Numbered from the stretch's first letter, positions 23,871 to 36,057 are shown. The stretch: 64,000 bases of DNA from Corbicula japonica (GCA_038501625.1 JAZAYU010000061.1:422303-486302); one strand, 5' to 3'. Notes: a model not told the origin generated them from the sequence alone. Numbers and translations: made by a program.

Positions 23871-26800
23871 GGAAAGCCGGAGTACTATGGAAAGCCGGAG
23901 TACAGAGTACACCCCCGTTAGTATTAATAATTTCCTATACAATTCAGTAGACTCCAATACTTACGTAAAAATGACGATTCCTGCTATTTATAAATTATAT
24001 CGCCCAAAAAAACCCCGCTAATATTAACAACGGCTTTTAGTAATTTATTAACTTCGGGATTTTATTATCTCCGGGGGAAATTTCATCCCGTAATTTACTA
24101 ACACCGGTTTTTACCATCTCCGGGGAAATTTTACTCCGGAGTTTATAATTTACTAACACCGGGATTAACTAACTCCGGAAATAAATCTACCCCGCTAGTT
24201 GTAAAAGTAATAGCTGTGATATTTGGAAACCCGATAGATAGTGTACACCAATCAGATAATTATCCGAAGTTAATGAAGACCAATCAGGTTCGTCTTTACA
24301 TCCGCGTCTAGCCTCTGAGCAATTAACTGGTAAAAATTGAGTCAAGTCTCAAATTCTGAGCAATTGATTGCTTCAAATTGAGTTTAGTCTCAAATTATGA
24401 GCATGTGATTGGTTTCAATTGAGTCTAGTCTCAAATTCTGAGCTACTTCAAATTGAGTAAAGTCTCAAATTCTGAGTATCTGATACTTAACTCAATTTAA
24501 AGCAATCAATTGCTCAGAATTTGAGACAAGACTCAATTTGAACCATTCAATTGCTCAGTATTTGAGACTAGACTCAGTTTAAACCAATCAGGTGCTCAGA
24601 ATTTGAGACTTGACTCAATTTAAACTAGTTACTTGCTCCGAATTTGACTCAATTTAAATCAAACAATTGCTTAGAATTTGAGACAATACTCAATTTAGAC
24701 CAATCAGATACTCAGAATTTAAAATGTAACTCAATTTGAAGCAATCTTGTGCTAAGAATTTGAGACTAGACTCAATTGGAACAAGCTTGATGCTAAGAAT
24801 TTGAGACTTTACTCCATTTGAAGCAATAAATCGTCAGAATTTAAAACTTGACTGAATTACATAAATTAATCTTTCTGAAAATGAGACTCAATTCAAACAA
24901 ATCAGATGCTCAGACTTTGAGACAGGACTGAATTTAACCAATCAATTGCTAAGAATATTAAACTAGACTTAATTTTTAAAAGACAGGTCGGCTCAGAACG
25001 AGACTAGACTCAATTTAAATCGATCTTTTGTTCAGAATTTGAGACCTGACTCAATATAAACCAATCAATTGTTCAGAATTTGAGACTAGACTCAATTAAG
25101 AACAATCAAATACTCAGAATTTTAGACTTGACTCAATTTAAACCAGTCAATTGCTTAGAATTCGCGACTTGTCTCAATTTAAATCAATCTTTTGATCAGA
25201 ACTTGAGACTAGATTCAAGATGCTAGCGCTAAAGGCTAGACGCGGATGTAACGACGATCCCGATTGGTCTTCTTTTACTGCGGCAATCTGAGAAATTGAA
25301 TGGCTTAAATTGAGTCAAGTCTCATATTCTGAGCAATTAATTGATTGGAATTGAGTTATGTCTCAAATTCTGAGCGTCTGATTAGTTTAAATTGAGTCTA
25401 GTCTCAAATTCTGAGAAATTGACTGGTTTAAATTGAGCCAAGTCTCAAATTCTGAGCAATGATTACTTCAAATGGAGTTTAGTCTCCAATTCTGAGCATC
25501 TGATAAGTTTAAGACTTAACACAGTTTGAAGCAATCAAAGGCTCAGAATTTGAGACTAGACTCAATCCTAATCAATCAGATGCTCAGAATTGGAGACTTA
25601 TCTCAATTCGAAGCAATCAATTGCTCACAAGAGACTTGACTCAATTTAAATCAATCAATTTCTCGAAATTTGAGACCTTATACTCAGAATTTGAGACTTA
25701 ACGCAATTTAACACAATTTAAAGCACTCAATTGCTTCAAATTTTGAGACTTGACTCAGTTTAAACCAGTCAATTGTTTAGAATTTGAGACCTTGTACTCA
25801 GAGTTTGAGACTTAACTCAATTCGAAGAAATCAAATGCTTCAAATTTTGAGACTTGACTGAATTTAAACCAGTCATTTGCTTAGAATTTGTGACTTGTTT
25901 TTAATTTAACTCGATCAATTGATCAGAATTTGAGACTTGACTCAAAATGCTTGCGCTAGAAGCTACACGCGGATGTAAAGACGATCTCGATTGGTCTTCT
26001 TTAACTGCAGATAATAATCCGATTAGTTTATCGTTTAAACCAATCAGATGCTTAGTATTTGAGAATAAACTCCATTTAAACCAGTCAGTTTCTCAGAATT
26101 TGAGACTTGACTTAATTTAAACAAACTAGATGCTCAGAATTTGAGACTTTACTCAATTTGAATCAATCAATTGTCAGAATTTGAGATTAGACTCAATTTA
26201 AACCAATTAGATGCTCAGAATATGAGACTTGACTCAATTTAAACCAAACTTCTTAGAATTTGAGACTTTCCTCAATTTGAAGCAATCGATGGCTCAGAAT
26301 TTGAGACTTGACTCAATTTAAATCAATCAATTACTCAGAATTTGAGACTAGACTCAATTAAGACCAATCAGATGCTCAGAATTTGAAACTTGTCTCTATT
26401 AGAAGCAATCAATTTCTTAGAATTCGAGACTAGACTCAAGATTCTTTCGCTAGAGGCTAGCGGTGTAGATTTAACTCCGGGGTGACATTTCCCTGAGACT
26501 TGACTTAATTTCAACCAATCTTCTTACAATTTGAGACTAACCTCAGTTTGAAGTAATCGATTACTCTGAATTTAAGACTTGACTCAATTTAAATCAATCA
26601 CTCAGAATATTTAAACTTTAAATTACCTAATTTAGACCAGTCTTCTTAGAATTTGAGACTTACCTCAATTTAAAGCAATCGATTGCTCAAAATTTGAGAC
26701 TTGACTCAATTTAAATCTATCAATTACTCCGAATTTGAGACTAGATTCAATTTAGACCAATCAGATGGTCAGAATTTGAAACTTTACTCAATTAGAAGCA

Positions 26801-27194
26801 CTCTCAGAATTCGAGTCTAGACCCAAGACTCTTGCGCTACAGGCTAGCGGTGTAAATTTAACTTTGGGGTGACATTTCCCCGCAGTAAGTAAATCCCGCA
26901 GTTAATAAATTATTAACTCCGGGGTGAAATTTCCCCGGAGTTAGTAAATCCCGGAGTTAGTAAATTATTACATCCGGGGTGAAATTTCCCCGTAGTTAAT
27001 AAATCCCGGAGTTAGTAAATTACGAAAAGCCGTTGTTACTATATATTTGCGGGTTTTTGGATGAAAAATTATTAACTTCGTGCGATATTAATTATAAATA
27101 GCGGGAATCGTCATTTTCACGTAAGTACATGTATTGTGGTCAACTGAATTGCATAGGAAATTATTAATACTTACGGGGGTGTACTCCGGCTTTC
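23871..27194. mobile_element. Giant fold-back element (3.3 kb)
   Basis: The outer about 315 bp on each side are inverted copies of each other. They begin GGAAAGCCGGAGTAC at the left (doubled, 23,871 and 23,889) and end GTACTCCGGCTTTC at the right (27,181-27,194). The arms contain short tandem blocks of CTAACTCCGGGATTTA / GGGGAAATTTCACCCC type. The about 2.6-kb core consists almost entirely of degenerate units near TCAGAATTTGAGACTAGACT, in both orientations. Landmarks with GCTAGAGGCTAG / CGCGGATGTAA recur near 24,300, 25,220, 25,955, 26,440 and 26,835. No protein is encoded. Architecture resembles FB/fold-back transposons. Confidence 0.8.
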
Positions 27195-27370
27195 AAGAAT
27201 CAGTATAAGATTTTATATATGCAATCTGTAATTGCTTCATCTCGCAGATCACTCATATTTTAACAAATGACAGGATACTTGTTTCCGTGTCTTTCTCCAC
27301 ACTTAAGTGTTCTCACCTTCCCGACCGTACGTGCACTACTTGCACACGTGGCAGTTCTGGGTTGGAAAGT

Positions 27371-27430
27371 GTAGCCTCGGCCAGAATTCGAACCTTGAAC
27401 CTCCGGCTGACTATGCCAACGCTTGAAACC
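27371..27430 (-). repeat. tRNA-like (SINE head?) sequence
   Basis: On the minus strand GTTGGCATAGTCAGC is followed by GGTTCGAATTC, which resemble RNA polymerase III A and B boxes. Spacing and stems do not form a complete tRNA that I can draw. A tRNA-derived SINE fragment is the best guess. Confidence 0.25.
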
Positions 27431-28261
27431 ATGAACATGAGCTGGTACAAAATTAACTACTGTACACCGCATAGAATTGGAGTACAGACTTCAAATTTGA
27501 AATATAAAAAGATGCACCATTTTTACTCCTTTTTCTGAATTTTCCATTGAAACCCCTTCGTGCGTTCTTAATTAAACCAAGGACATTTCATCGAGGTGAG
27601 GAAAAACCAATTCACAAAATCGACCGTAGCTTTTGTATAGAGGATATACTGAAACCGGCAAAAAGGCTGACAAATCTTCGGTGAAACAGCTAAACAATCG
27701 TAATATTTAAATAAAGAGACATGAATTTTCGTTTACCATGTTTACGGAGAATATACCCACTGCCGACAATTGTGTGCCTTTTGGTTTTACCCCTACCTTG
27801 ATTAAATGTCAGTGGTTTGAAACGCGTAAAGAGAATTTTTTTCATACAATGAAGTGAAAATGATGTATCTTATGATATTTCAAGTTTAAAGTGTATATCC
27901 CAAATCCTTGCTGAGAAATTTAAAAATTATGATCGGTGTACATGTACTTAGAACATTGGTTAAGTGTACAACGCTCACGAGAGGAGTTGTTCGCATTCAT
28001 AGAGTCTCATTGTTTCTAAATAAATCGTAAATTTCCGTTATATTATAAATGTGAAGTATGCATACCAGCATGGACACATTTAGCAGACACAGCCTCTTAC
28101 CTCATATTTTATGTCCTAAGTAAATATTGCCATCATAATCTGCTCTACGTTCGGACTTTCAAGAGGGTGAAGTGTCGAGCGATGGATGGGAAAACAACTT
28201 GGGCGACGATTTGCAAAATAAAATTGTCGATTTGAAGTTGATGTCAGTATACCACAGGAAC
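27431..28261. other. Intergenic, nothing recognised
   Basis: AT-rich sequence with no reading frame of coding character and no termini of a mobile element that I can identify. Confidence 0.35.
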
Positions 28262-28263
28262 TC

Positions 28264-28395
28264 GAATAATCACCTCGATCCCACATATACGACGTTTTAC
28301 CCTATATACATAATTATATAATAAACACGTGTTTATTATATATGTATATAGGGTCAAACGTCATATAATATTATGTGGGATAGGGGTGATTATTG
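28264..28395. repeat. Near-perfect palindrome, about 130 bp
   Basis: Arms start AATAATCACC and end GGTGATTATT and meet at ATAAACACGTGTTTAT (28,320-28,335). Both arms include CCTATATACAT-like and CCCACATA-like blocks in inverted order. It is probably a fold-back MITE or the two ends of a collapsed DNA transposon. Confidence 0.7.
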
Positions 28396-29675
28396 AAAGA
28401 AATTCAGGTTCCTGTGAATAAACCTAGGAGGGAACATAGACAATTGGAAATAGACGAAACGTGTTTCTGTTTGGATTTTGTTGAGTTACCATGTATTCGT
28501 TATAAGCTGCAATTCCCACGAGATAAAGTGTTCTTGTGCCCTGTTCTTCTCCAAAACAAAATGTTTTTGCTTTTTATCGCGGCATATAAAATGATGCTCT
28601 TAAAGGTAACAGCGGGGTCAACTTTTTTTAAAGTTTAGTCTTTACGAAAAATACACTAATATATTCTGCTAATGCACGAGGTGGAATGTACCTTTAAAAT
28701 ATTTTCCAGAAAAACTAATATGATATTTTTGCTTACACATTACAATTTAAATCGATCCCGTCGAAAGTCAAGTACAGATGACATGTGCCCACTGATCTGG
28801 ATCTACATTGTTTAAACATGAATATCAGCCGTGGCTCATGGAGTGAAGGATTAAAAAGTAGCCATGGCAAGGAAAAGCCAATGAGAAGGTACTCGATCGG
28901 TGATCGTCTGGTGTTAAATCAATAAAATATCTTGCCATAAGATTCATGAAACACCTTGTACACAGAAACACCTCGTACTTATGGTTACTATCCTATACCA
29001 ATATATGAAAACAAGAAATATCTTAAAAAAATAGACGGCGTTGATGGAAAAGATTTATAGATACATGTATATATGAAAGAAAGAAATATAGAGAGGCGTA
29101 GCAGACACAGTTTAGTTATTTTATTTTACTTGTTATAGCTCACTTGACGAACCCTCGCAGCCTTCTTAGTATGATCTAGAGATTAAGCGACCGAATCATG
29201 ACAACTCATAAATTTATTGAAAATGTCTTTCAAAAAAAATGGAAGTTGTTGCAATAATTTCATACGGTGATAATAAGTCGATTAAAAAGTGAAATATGCA
29301 TATCAGGAATTGCCACATTCAGAAAAAAAAACAGCCTCCCCACACAGTCAGAAGAAGAGCGAGAGAGAGCATGGTTAAGAAAATGTTCAGTTTCAAAAAA
29401 GACACCACAAAGAATTAACAAAAATCAGAACCCGAGGGGTTACCGCCTTGGAACAGTCAATGGCAAATCAAATTGCCACAGGGGTTTAAACCAGAAGCAA
29501 TGCCTTACATTAAGCCTTGATCTACAGTTATTCAGTTTCAATAAAATACCTCTTGTAGAGTTAGAACTCAAGATGAATAAATGTCTTTGAAAATTGATAA
29601 ATATGAATAATAACGGCTTATTGCAAAACGAAATCTACCAACTTTTACGTAAATTAACTTTTACGTAAAAGAGTC
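28396..29675. other. Intergenic with a MITE fragment
   Basis: Around 28,785-28,855 the motif CCCACTGATCTGGATCTACA and a GGAGTGAAGGATTAAA-like end mark a diverged half of the TTAA-type MITE. The rest shows no supported gene. Confidence 0.35.
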
Positions 29676-29747
29676 TTCCTCCTGAGTATTGAACCCGGGG
29701 CCCTCCGCTTGCGATGCGAGAGAGTTAGCCACTACACTACAGAGATA
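29676..29747 (-). pseudogene. tRNA-Ala(CGC)-like pseudogene or SINE head
   Basis: Read on the minus strand, GTAGTGTAGTGGC (A-box-like), a 7-base loop ATCGCAA that would place CGC as anticodon, and GGGTTCAATAC (B-box-like) are in tRNA order. The acceptor ends do not pair well and no CCA or obvious terminator supports a working gene. A tRNA pseudogene or a tRNA-derived SINE head are both possible. Confidence 0.35.
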
Positions 29748-30451
29748 TTGACTTTCGCCCTTGAAATTAACAATCAGTATCAAAGGAACTAGAAAGGAAC
29801 CAGTAAGAACTAGAAATATGTGCACTTTTCTTTCGTTTAACTCTTTATATTGTACGCAATGTACGCAAATTTTTACCTGACACCCAAGAATATTCCATAT
29901 AAAATTGTATTTAAGCCATCAATATTGACTGGTTATTAACTGGTTATTTAAATCGTAAATATTTTTTCTCCAATACAATTATCGCTTTTAAAAACGAAAA
30001 TGCTCGAACATGTAAGTGTCAGGTAAATACTGACACCAAATATAAAAATCGTTACGGTAATCGTAAACTACACCCTCTAAAAACCAATCGAAATAATCTA
30101 TTTGATTTTCCTGCTGCATAATAATAAAAATCCCACTAGATACCTCTCCACCCTGCTTGATGCCTCTCTGGTCTAAAAAGCTACCAATCGAAATAGTTTA
30201 TTTCATTTTCCCGCTGCATAATAATAGCATACGAGTATTAATATTATTTACAACATTTCATTCGTCGAAAAATTAGGTCAAAAGTGAGCTTAGACAGCTA
30301 ACGCCGAAAAAGGCCAAAAAAGAAACTTGAAAGCCACCGAACACGAAAATAATCAATATTGCTGGCTTGGTTGGAGTCAGCCTGTTTAGACAATTTACAA
30401 TTGTATTATGTTTTCTTAAACTTGAAACAATTTGAACTTAATTATGTCATT

Positions 30452-30606
30452 ACTGTGCTGAAGTTAAAAAATTGAGATTTGAAAAAAATCTCTAATCTCA
30501 CGCATCTGAGTGGCTGCAGTGGCGACCAGTCGCCATTTCAGCTTATCAGATCCTTGAGATTTGAGACTGGTTTCCCGATGATTCGCAGTTTTATAATCTG
30601 GGGCCT
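30452..30606. mobile_element. Palindromic MITE with an empty-site match
   Basis: Contains the GCGACCAGTCGCC centre and the arms of the family seen at 7,803-7,947. The duplicate block at about 39,965-39,980 reads ATGTCATTACTG directly followed by ATTTTACTCTAAG, which is the uninterrupted target. Confidence 0.7.
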
Positions 30607-32014
30607 GATTTTACTCTAAGTAACGGCTGAAAGTGACGATATTAAATATTTTCAATCCAACAGTAGGTTTCGTGCAAGTATATTACTACTAAAAAAACTC
30701 TCATTGCTTTGAGGCAACTTCTAATGGAATTCCGATTGAATTTTTAGATCCTTCGAACACACTTCTGTTTCTTCTGTTGCAGATGTTTTCATACATTGTA
30801 CAACAATGTATTTTTAAAATAAACGGTTAGCTATATCAGTACATTTTGTTTCAAATTAAAAAAAACAAATATAACTTGGCATGGATGCACAATTTAATTA
30901 GGAAACACCGAAACAATTTTGTTGTAAACTGAAGATTTTATTATTTTATTATAAGTTTCATACAGGGGTATTATATATATTTTCCATGTCCATTTAATGC
31001 TATACATAGTTCTTTTCTTGTTAAAGACGAACCAATGTATATACATGTAGTAGAATTTAATCAATTAATTCATATTTCTTTATACATATTTTTCTGAATG
31101 CATAATGATAAAGTTCATCATATAACAATTTGTTTTACCGGAAAACTGTATCGTCATCGTATACATGTAATAGCACTCTCTTACGTATATAAACATGTTA
31201 AAACAATAGAACAGGTCTAGGTCTAAACCTAAAGCAACATTTACCAAACATGTATATTTACACGGGCTTCACGCGTACTTTAAACAATCAAACTGTTTTC
31301 CATACCCAAATGGAAACCGTCAACTATCGATTCAATCCTTAAATAAGGATAGAGACCACTAAATAGATTCCCATAGATTTACGTTTTGGTCCTCCTGTGA
31401 TTTTCTTTACATGATTTCTTTTCAAAACTACTACAAATTTGCAAAGTGGCACTCTTGGGCAATGCTAAAAATGGCTAGAAATCAGGGTCTTTACCAACTC
31501 GTACCCTCAGCATTTTAAAAACTGAAAGTAATCACCCCAGGATGTAAACACATATTCAACCCAAAATAAGAAAAGTACTAACTTCATTAAAGAATCACAA
31601 ATCACCTTTCCAACAGTGCTTTAAAAATCATTTTTATTTTAAAGTATCTAAATAAAGTCATTTTACATTTTTGAAAACAGAAACTTATTTTTATTCTCTA
31701 TAGCTTTGACCAATGAATCTTTGAAAATAAAGTAAACCCAGCCAGAATACAAAATTTTCCAATACGCGACAGGCTTTTCTATTCACTGTGCTCTGACGTT
31801 AACACACTTAAGCACAACACTCACAAATGCATTCAACTCTGCAACTTAATCAATTATTGAAAGTAAAATCAATGTCCTTGTCAGACATAGTTTTGCTATT
31901 TTCAAACAAACACACTTATTAATATATATTGTTGCACAGATTTACATTAATAAATTAATTGTAAATTTCCGGCTTATTACTAGTATTCACTGTGATAATT
32001 TGGACTGTTTACCA

Positions 32015-33712
32015 TCACACAACATAAAACATGCTAATAGTGTTTCCTTTTCTCCCAACGAACAGTGTGTTTGTTACATTACAGTAAGCAAGACAGCTGA
32101 CGTCTTTTATAGACATGAGTGTGCTGTCAGATGTGTCCGCCTTACTGTTCTTTGTAAAGCGTCTTACTGAGATAGCAGAATTATAATACTGATGGTTAAA
32201 TAAGGTGCCCGTTCTGTCAGTTGCAATTGCTCCATTTTGATAAAAAGAGTTATGTGTATATTCATTCGATTTGTTCATCGACAATCGTATAATTGACTCA
32301 CTTTCGTTGTAAGAGACAAATATAGCATTACAGAATGAGTCCATAGCAATGTGGCAAGGACTGGGCGTGTATATGGTTGCCTTTATCGTAAACACCATAA
32401 GTATACTTCCGCTAGCATCGAGCATTTCCACTTTTGCCGGTTCATTAAATGCAACTAGCATTTTACCGTCGTGTGTCACTATACCATAGCATTTTCCTTG
32501 AACTTTAATTGTTCTTTCTTTTAGCATCTGTAAGCCGTTTTCAACCTCAGCGACTGTTGCTATAGATTGCTCCTCTGGTAGAGAAACGACCAAACGCGAA
32601 TTAGTGATGCAAGCCACGCCCCATGGTGGAGTATCAAATGCAACGAATGAGGTAATTCTATTCTCTGCAAGGTCAATCAACTTAAGTGATCTGTTATTGT
32701 TGTCCACAATGGCAAGAATATTGTCCTTGAAGACTGCCATGCCTGTTGTGCAACATAAAGTATCAGATTCTTTCTTCGCATTCAATTCTTTCAGAAATTT
32801 CACAGTTCTGATTTCAGATGAATTCACTTTGACGTTTCCAATGTTCGTTACATTGCGATTGAATTGTTTCAGTTCGTTTGCAGGCTCAAACTTGTAGCGA
32901 TTTAACGAATCATTTTCCCTTATTTCAGCCAAGTCATGCTCACTAGTTCGGATCAAGGTCTTCGCTAATATTGTTGCCATGAATGATTTTTGCTTGTTAT
33001 AGGGTTTGGCTCTTGTTAACTTCCAACTTCTTTCCAGTGCGTTTATTTTGTAGGTAATATCTTTGCATTTGTTTCCATATAGCTTCATTTTCTCGGAGTC
33101 GTTTTTTCTTAAACCATCTATTTCTCTTCTCACGCGTGCTTCCTGTGCATCTAGGTGGTCGTTCACTTGTTTTCTAATATCTTTTATGACAGCGTTTGCT
33201 TCGTGGTGGTTTAGCTTGATAGATTCTAGACGCCGTTTCACATGGAGTGATGTGTTTTCGATGCTTTCTTTTAAGCTGTCCATTTCATGTTTAATGTTTT
33301 CCGTTTCTTCCGCAGAATCAATTTGGTCACAAATTTCAGAAACCATTTCGATATCCGTACATTCATGGTGTATGATTGATTTACATATAAAGCAAGAAAG
33401 TTCTCCATGCGATTTGCAGAAATACTCAAAATCTTGGTCGGTATGTATTGCACATCTGTAAATTGCTGCTTCATTTGGAAGGTCAGTTTTGTTAGACATA
33501 TCTGCACCTTTTCTTACCGTGTGTTGTCTTGTTAGACTTAGACGTCCGTGGACGAGCGAACAGTTACAACACAAATACTCCTCGCACTCGGTACAATATC
33601 CAATGGCGGCTGTGGTTTCGTTTTCGTTCTGACACGGGTTGCAAATGTTTTCCATATTGTTTGACACACATTCCGCAGCTTCGTTCATCGCTTTTAATCC
33701 GGTTGTTTCCAT
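32015..33712 (-). CDS. TRIM-like protein with two B-boxes, coiled coil and propeller-like C-terminus, paralogue 1
   Basis: Intact intronless ORF of 565 aa. I start it at 33,712 (METTGLKAMNE) because paralogue 2 starts identically, although the frame stays open further upstream. There is no RING. B-box 1 has C24, C27, C40, C43, C48, C51, H55 and H64. B-box 2 has C87, H90, C99, H102, C107, C110 and H115. A Lys/Glu-rich coiled coil spans about 140-240. From about 330 onward, repeated hydrophobic strand motifs (ILAIVDN, MLVAFNE, AIFVSYN, LFVGRKG) suggest an NHL-like beta-propeller. Such bivalve proteins are usually grouped with TRIM2/3/45/56-like genes; without RING, ligase activity is uncertain and a role in signalling or immunity is only inference. 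Confidence 0.85.
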   Translation of the reverse strand: METTGLKAMNEAAECVSNNMENICNPCQNENETTAAIGYCTECEEYLCCNCSLVHGRLSLTRQHTVRKGADMSNKTDLPNEAAIYRCAIHTDQDFEYFCKSHGELSCFICKSIIHHECTDIEMVSEICDQIDSAEETENIKHEMDSLKESIENTSLHVKRRLESIKLNHHEANAVIKDIRKQVNDHLDAQEARVRREIDGLRKNDSEKMKLYGNKCKDITYKINALERSWKLTRAKPYNKQKSFMATILAKTLIRTSEHDLAEIRENDSLNRYKFEPANELKQFNRNVTNIGNVKVNSSEIRTVKFLKELNAKKESDTLCCTTGMAVFKDNILAIVDNNNRSLKLIDLAENRITSFVAFDTPPWGVACITNSRLVVSLPEEQSIATVAEVENGLQMLKERTIKVQGKCYGIVTHDGKMLVAFNEPAKVEMLDASGSILMVFTIKATIYTPSPCHIAMDSFCNAIFVSYNESESIIRLSMNKSNEYTHNSFYQNGAIATDRTGTLFNHQYYNSAISVRRFTKNSKADTSDSTLMSIKDVSCLAYCNVTNTLFVGRKGNTISMFYVV

Positions 33713-34149
33713 TGTATTGCAATAAACACAATGATATTTAAATTTTATTAAATGATTTTGTCCATTTTTGTGTACTTGATACAAATGCGTTCATTTATAT
33801 GACTTGCCTTGTACCGTGATAAAATCACTCACATGATCTAAGTTTAACCAGGCCGATATTTATATACTGACACCAAAAAGAAACTGTGCACTGGGGTTTT
33901 ACAATATTTGTTATTTATATCGTTAACAAAATAAAGATGACTATCAAAATTTAGGATTTTTTATTGCCTTGAAGATGATCATTAAAAAAAAAAACGTTTA
34001 TTACTTTGCATTGTGGGAATTTTGAGCTCAAATGACATAGGGGTCAAAAGTAAAATTCATAGTTGTGTTTCTTTTGAGACTTGTGATTGTTTAGCCAGGT
34101 TTATTACTTTTCATCTATTAATTTTGTTATGTAAACTATTTAATATCGA

Positions 34150-35130
34150 ATATGGCCTCCTCTGCTGCACAGTACAGCGATAATTCGTGACCTCATCGAC
34201 CTGACCTAATGATGGACTACGCTATCTGTCTCTCTCCTTGTTGACAAAATACAGGTACACTGCCGTCAGCAATGCTAAGATTAAAGCGAGATTCGTCGCT
34301 AAAAAGAACTCTCGCCCAGTGGGCACGAGTCCAGCGTAAGTGACGCCTAAAGACGTTGAATGTTTCGATTTTTCGGGTTGATAATCTGCCCTACATACGG
34401 TCTCCTTGCACGAATGGAGTTTGCGTTTGCCCGCAAACGATTCAATACCGTTTGACTTGAGAAATCACTCCCTAATGGCGTGCTTATTGCAGTTTTGAAC
34501 CTCTGGCGTTAATGCGCCATCGTCATATAGCAGTCTTGACGTGCCGTCGTAACGCGCAGACTATAAGTATCATGCATGAGTGTGAGGTGAAGATGGAAAA
34601 ATATGTCACCGAGGGTTAACTGTTTTGCGGGAACGAGGCTCTGCCGAGTTCCCGCCAAAACAGTTCACCCGAGGTGACAGATTTTTCTATCTTTACCGAA
34701 TGTCTCATGCAAGATACTTTTTCTTGCATACCTTCTATCATTTATAACATTTCTGTGTAAGTATACAATTTTATTTATTTTCATTTTGCTAAAATATTGA
34801 CGTTAACGCAAACTTTTTTTATAATGACGTCACTAACTTGAATATATTACATCAGATACTTGAAGACGTGACGTCACTCACGTGACTCATTCTACATGGG
34901 GGGTGTAGGATCGAAATTTCCTACACGGGTGAAAACACCAGATGACCTGATCTGGTATGCAAGAATGTCTGGTCGGGCGCGGTCTCCAACGTTGCCAGTT
35001 TGAACGAAACGTTGACACAAGTTATCACTCGGATCACGCTTCGATGATTCTACGTAATATCCGAAGCTTGCCGGAAATCGCCGAGTTGATACGATTGACA
35101 AGTTATTTATTGTGTTTCGGTGTTTTACTG
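34150..35130 (-). pseudogene. Tc1-like transposase relic
   Basis: Minus-strand fragments recognisable in three parts. RFVQTGNVGDRARPD (about 34,967-35,012) corresponds to the end of the helix-turn-helix region. QTVLNRLRANANSIRARRPY lies at about 34,400-34,460. RAHWARVLFSDESRFNL (34,277-34,327) carries the first catalytic Asp context. The parts are in different frames with stops between them, and the MITE at 34,562-34,966 splits the first two. The C-terminal catalytic half is not recognisable. It is not functional. Confidence 0.8.
34562..34966. mobile_element. MITE with internal fold-back, copy 2
   Basis: Reverse-complement relative of 11,684-12,070, with the same hairpin core (GGGTTAACTGTTTTGCGGGA / TCCCGCCAAAACAGTTCACC). 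It inserted into the Tc1-like transposase relic, so it is younger than that transposon. Confidence 0.75.
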
Positions 35131-35740
35131 CGTTCCGACGTCAGCAACGCTGACGACAGATGCAAGCAGTACGAGTGCTTGAATTCTCTTGTTTTCTCGA
35201 AGTCGAAGCATCTTGTAAACGAGTTAGATTTAAAAATCAAAGTGATTTTAATACTGCGTAAAAGTTCACCTAATTGGTTAATAACAAACAAAACATGAAA
35301 ATTATGCCGCACAGGACGTACGTGCAAAATGTTGCGTAACACCATTCAGTCAATTTGAAGGCCATGCGAAGGGTAAGATATCGGACAGATCAGTGCAATG
35401 CACTCCTGAGTGTATGTGTACAAAGATGTGTACGTTTTACCGACCTAGCTTAAGTACATACAGATATATTACAAAATAAAAAATGCACAGTTTCTTTTTG
35501 GTGTCAGTATAGTTTAAACATGTAGCGGTCGATACGTGCAGAAATCTTGTGAACGAGATTACTAGTATTGTATATGCTGTGAAACATGCAGTTAGCTATC
35601 GCCTTATGTAAAATCTTAGGTTACAAATAAGATAAAATTGATTCAGGATTTTAGCAATTCTATATGCGCAAATGCACGGCACAAAGGTAGACGCACACAA
35701 AACGGTAGCTAAATATATACTATAACTACTCAGACTGTTC

Positions 35741-36057
35741 AGAGACTTAAACTGTCAGAGGTTTCTGCAGAAAACGAAGGAATGCAAAGGTATTATATTT
35801 AGACACTCGGCTCATTTGCAAATAAATGACCTCGGAAAAATGTAAGATTATTTGACATGGAGCTGTTGTATTTAGTGAGCATCGATAACTAATTTAAATA
35901 AGGTGTAACTCACTTTAATTCATATGAAAATTCTATAGTACCGGTATATGATCAGTTTAGTTTCTAAAGTAACTCTAAATAAGGATAAAAGTAACGATCA
36001 CAATTGAAGTCTACATTCGCATAAAGTCGTGATTCGTACTAGGTTAATTTTTATCTC
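35741..36057. other. Intergenic, nothing recognised
   Basis: No gene or repeat terminus recognised between the end of the duplicated upstream region and the inverted repeat at 36,058. Confidence 0.35.

Larger units (their letters stand above)
30320..33862. repeat. Segmental duplication block, copy 1
   Basis: The TRIM-like gene at 32,015-33,712 and its flanks match 39,690-43,080. Matching landmarks include AAAGCCACCGAACACGA, CAGGTCTAG...CCTAAAGCAACA and ACTCACAAATGCATTCAACT. Upstream homology resumes at about 35,514-35,740 after the Tc1-like insertion, corresponding to about 43,090-43,300. Copy 1 also has extra sequence at about 31,257-31,805 that copy 2 lacks. Confidence 0.85.
33863..35511 (-). 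mobile_element. Tc1/mariner-like transposon
   Basis: A 1,649-bp element with perfect 28-bp inverted ends at 33,863-33,890 and 35,484-35,511. The conserved part is CTGACACCAAAAAGAAACTG with TA outside, consistent with TA target duplication. It interrupts the region upstream of TRIM-like paralogue 1; the same region in copy 2 (about 43,090) is uninterrupted. It contains a decayed transposase and a nested MITE. Confidence 0.85.

Noticed and set aside
24290..26850. Regularly recurring short repeats that could suggest a CRISPR-like array
   Set aside because: Units are degenerate, occur in both orientations, are not separated by uniform unique spacers, and lie between inverted arms in a eukaryotic genome.
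29676..29747. Functional tRNA-Ala gene
   Set aside because: Acceptor arms do not pair and the D-arm is irregular, so I kept it only as a tRNA-like pseudogene or SINE head.
32604..33741. Plus-strand ORFs opposite the first TRIM-like gene
   Set aside because: They are antisense shadows of the conserved minus-strand frame; the same shadows appear opposite the second copy, and they contain no recognisable domain.
33713..33784. Earlier start for TRIM-like paralogue 1
   Set aside because: The paralogous copy begins at the METTGLKAMNE position and shows no conservation of the upstream codons.
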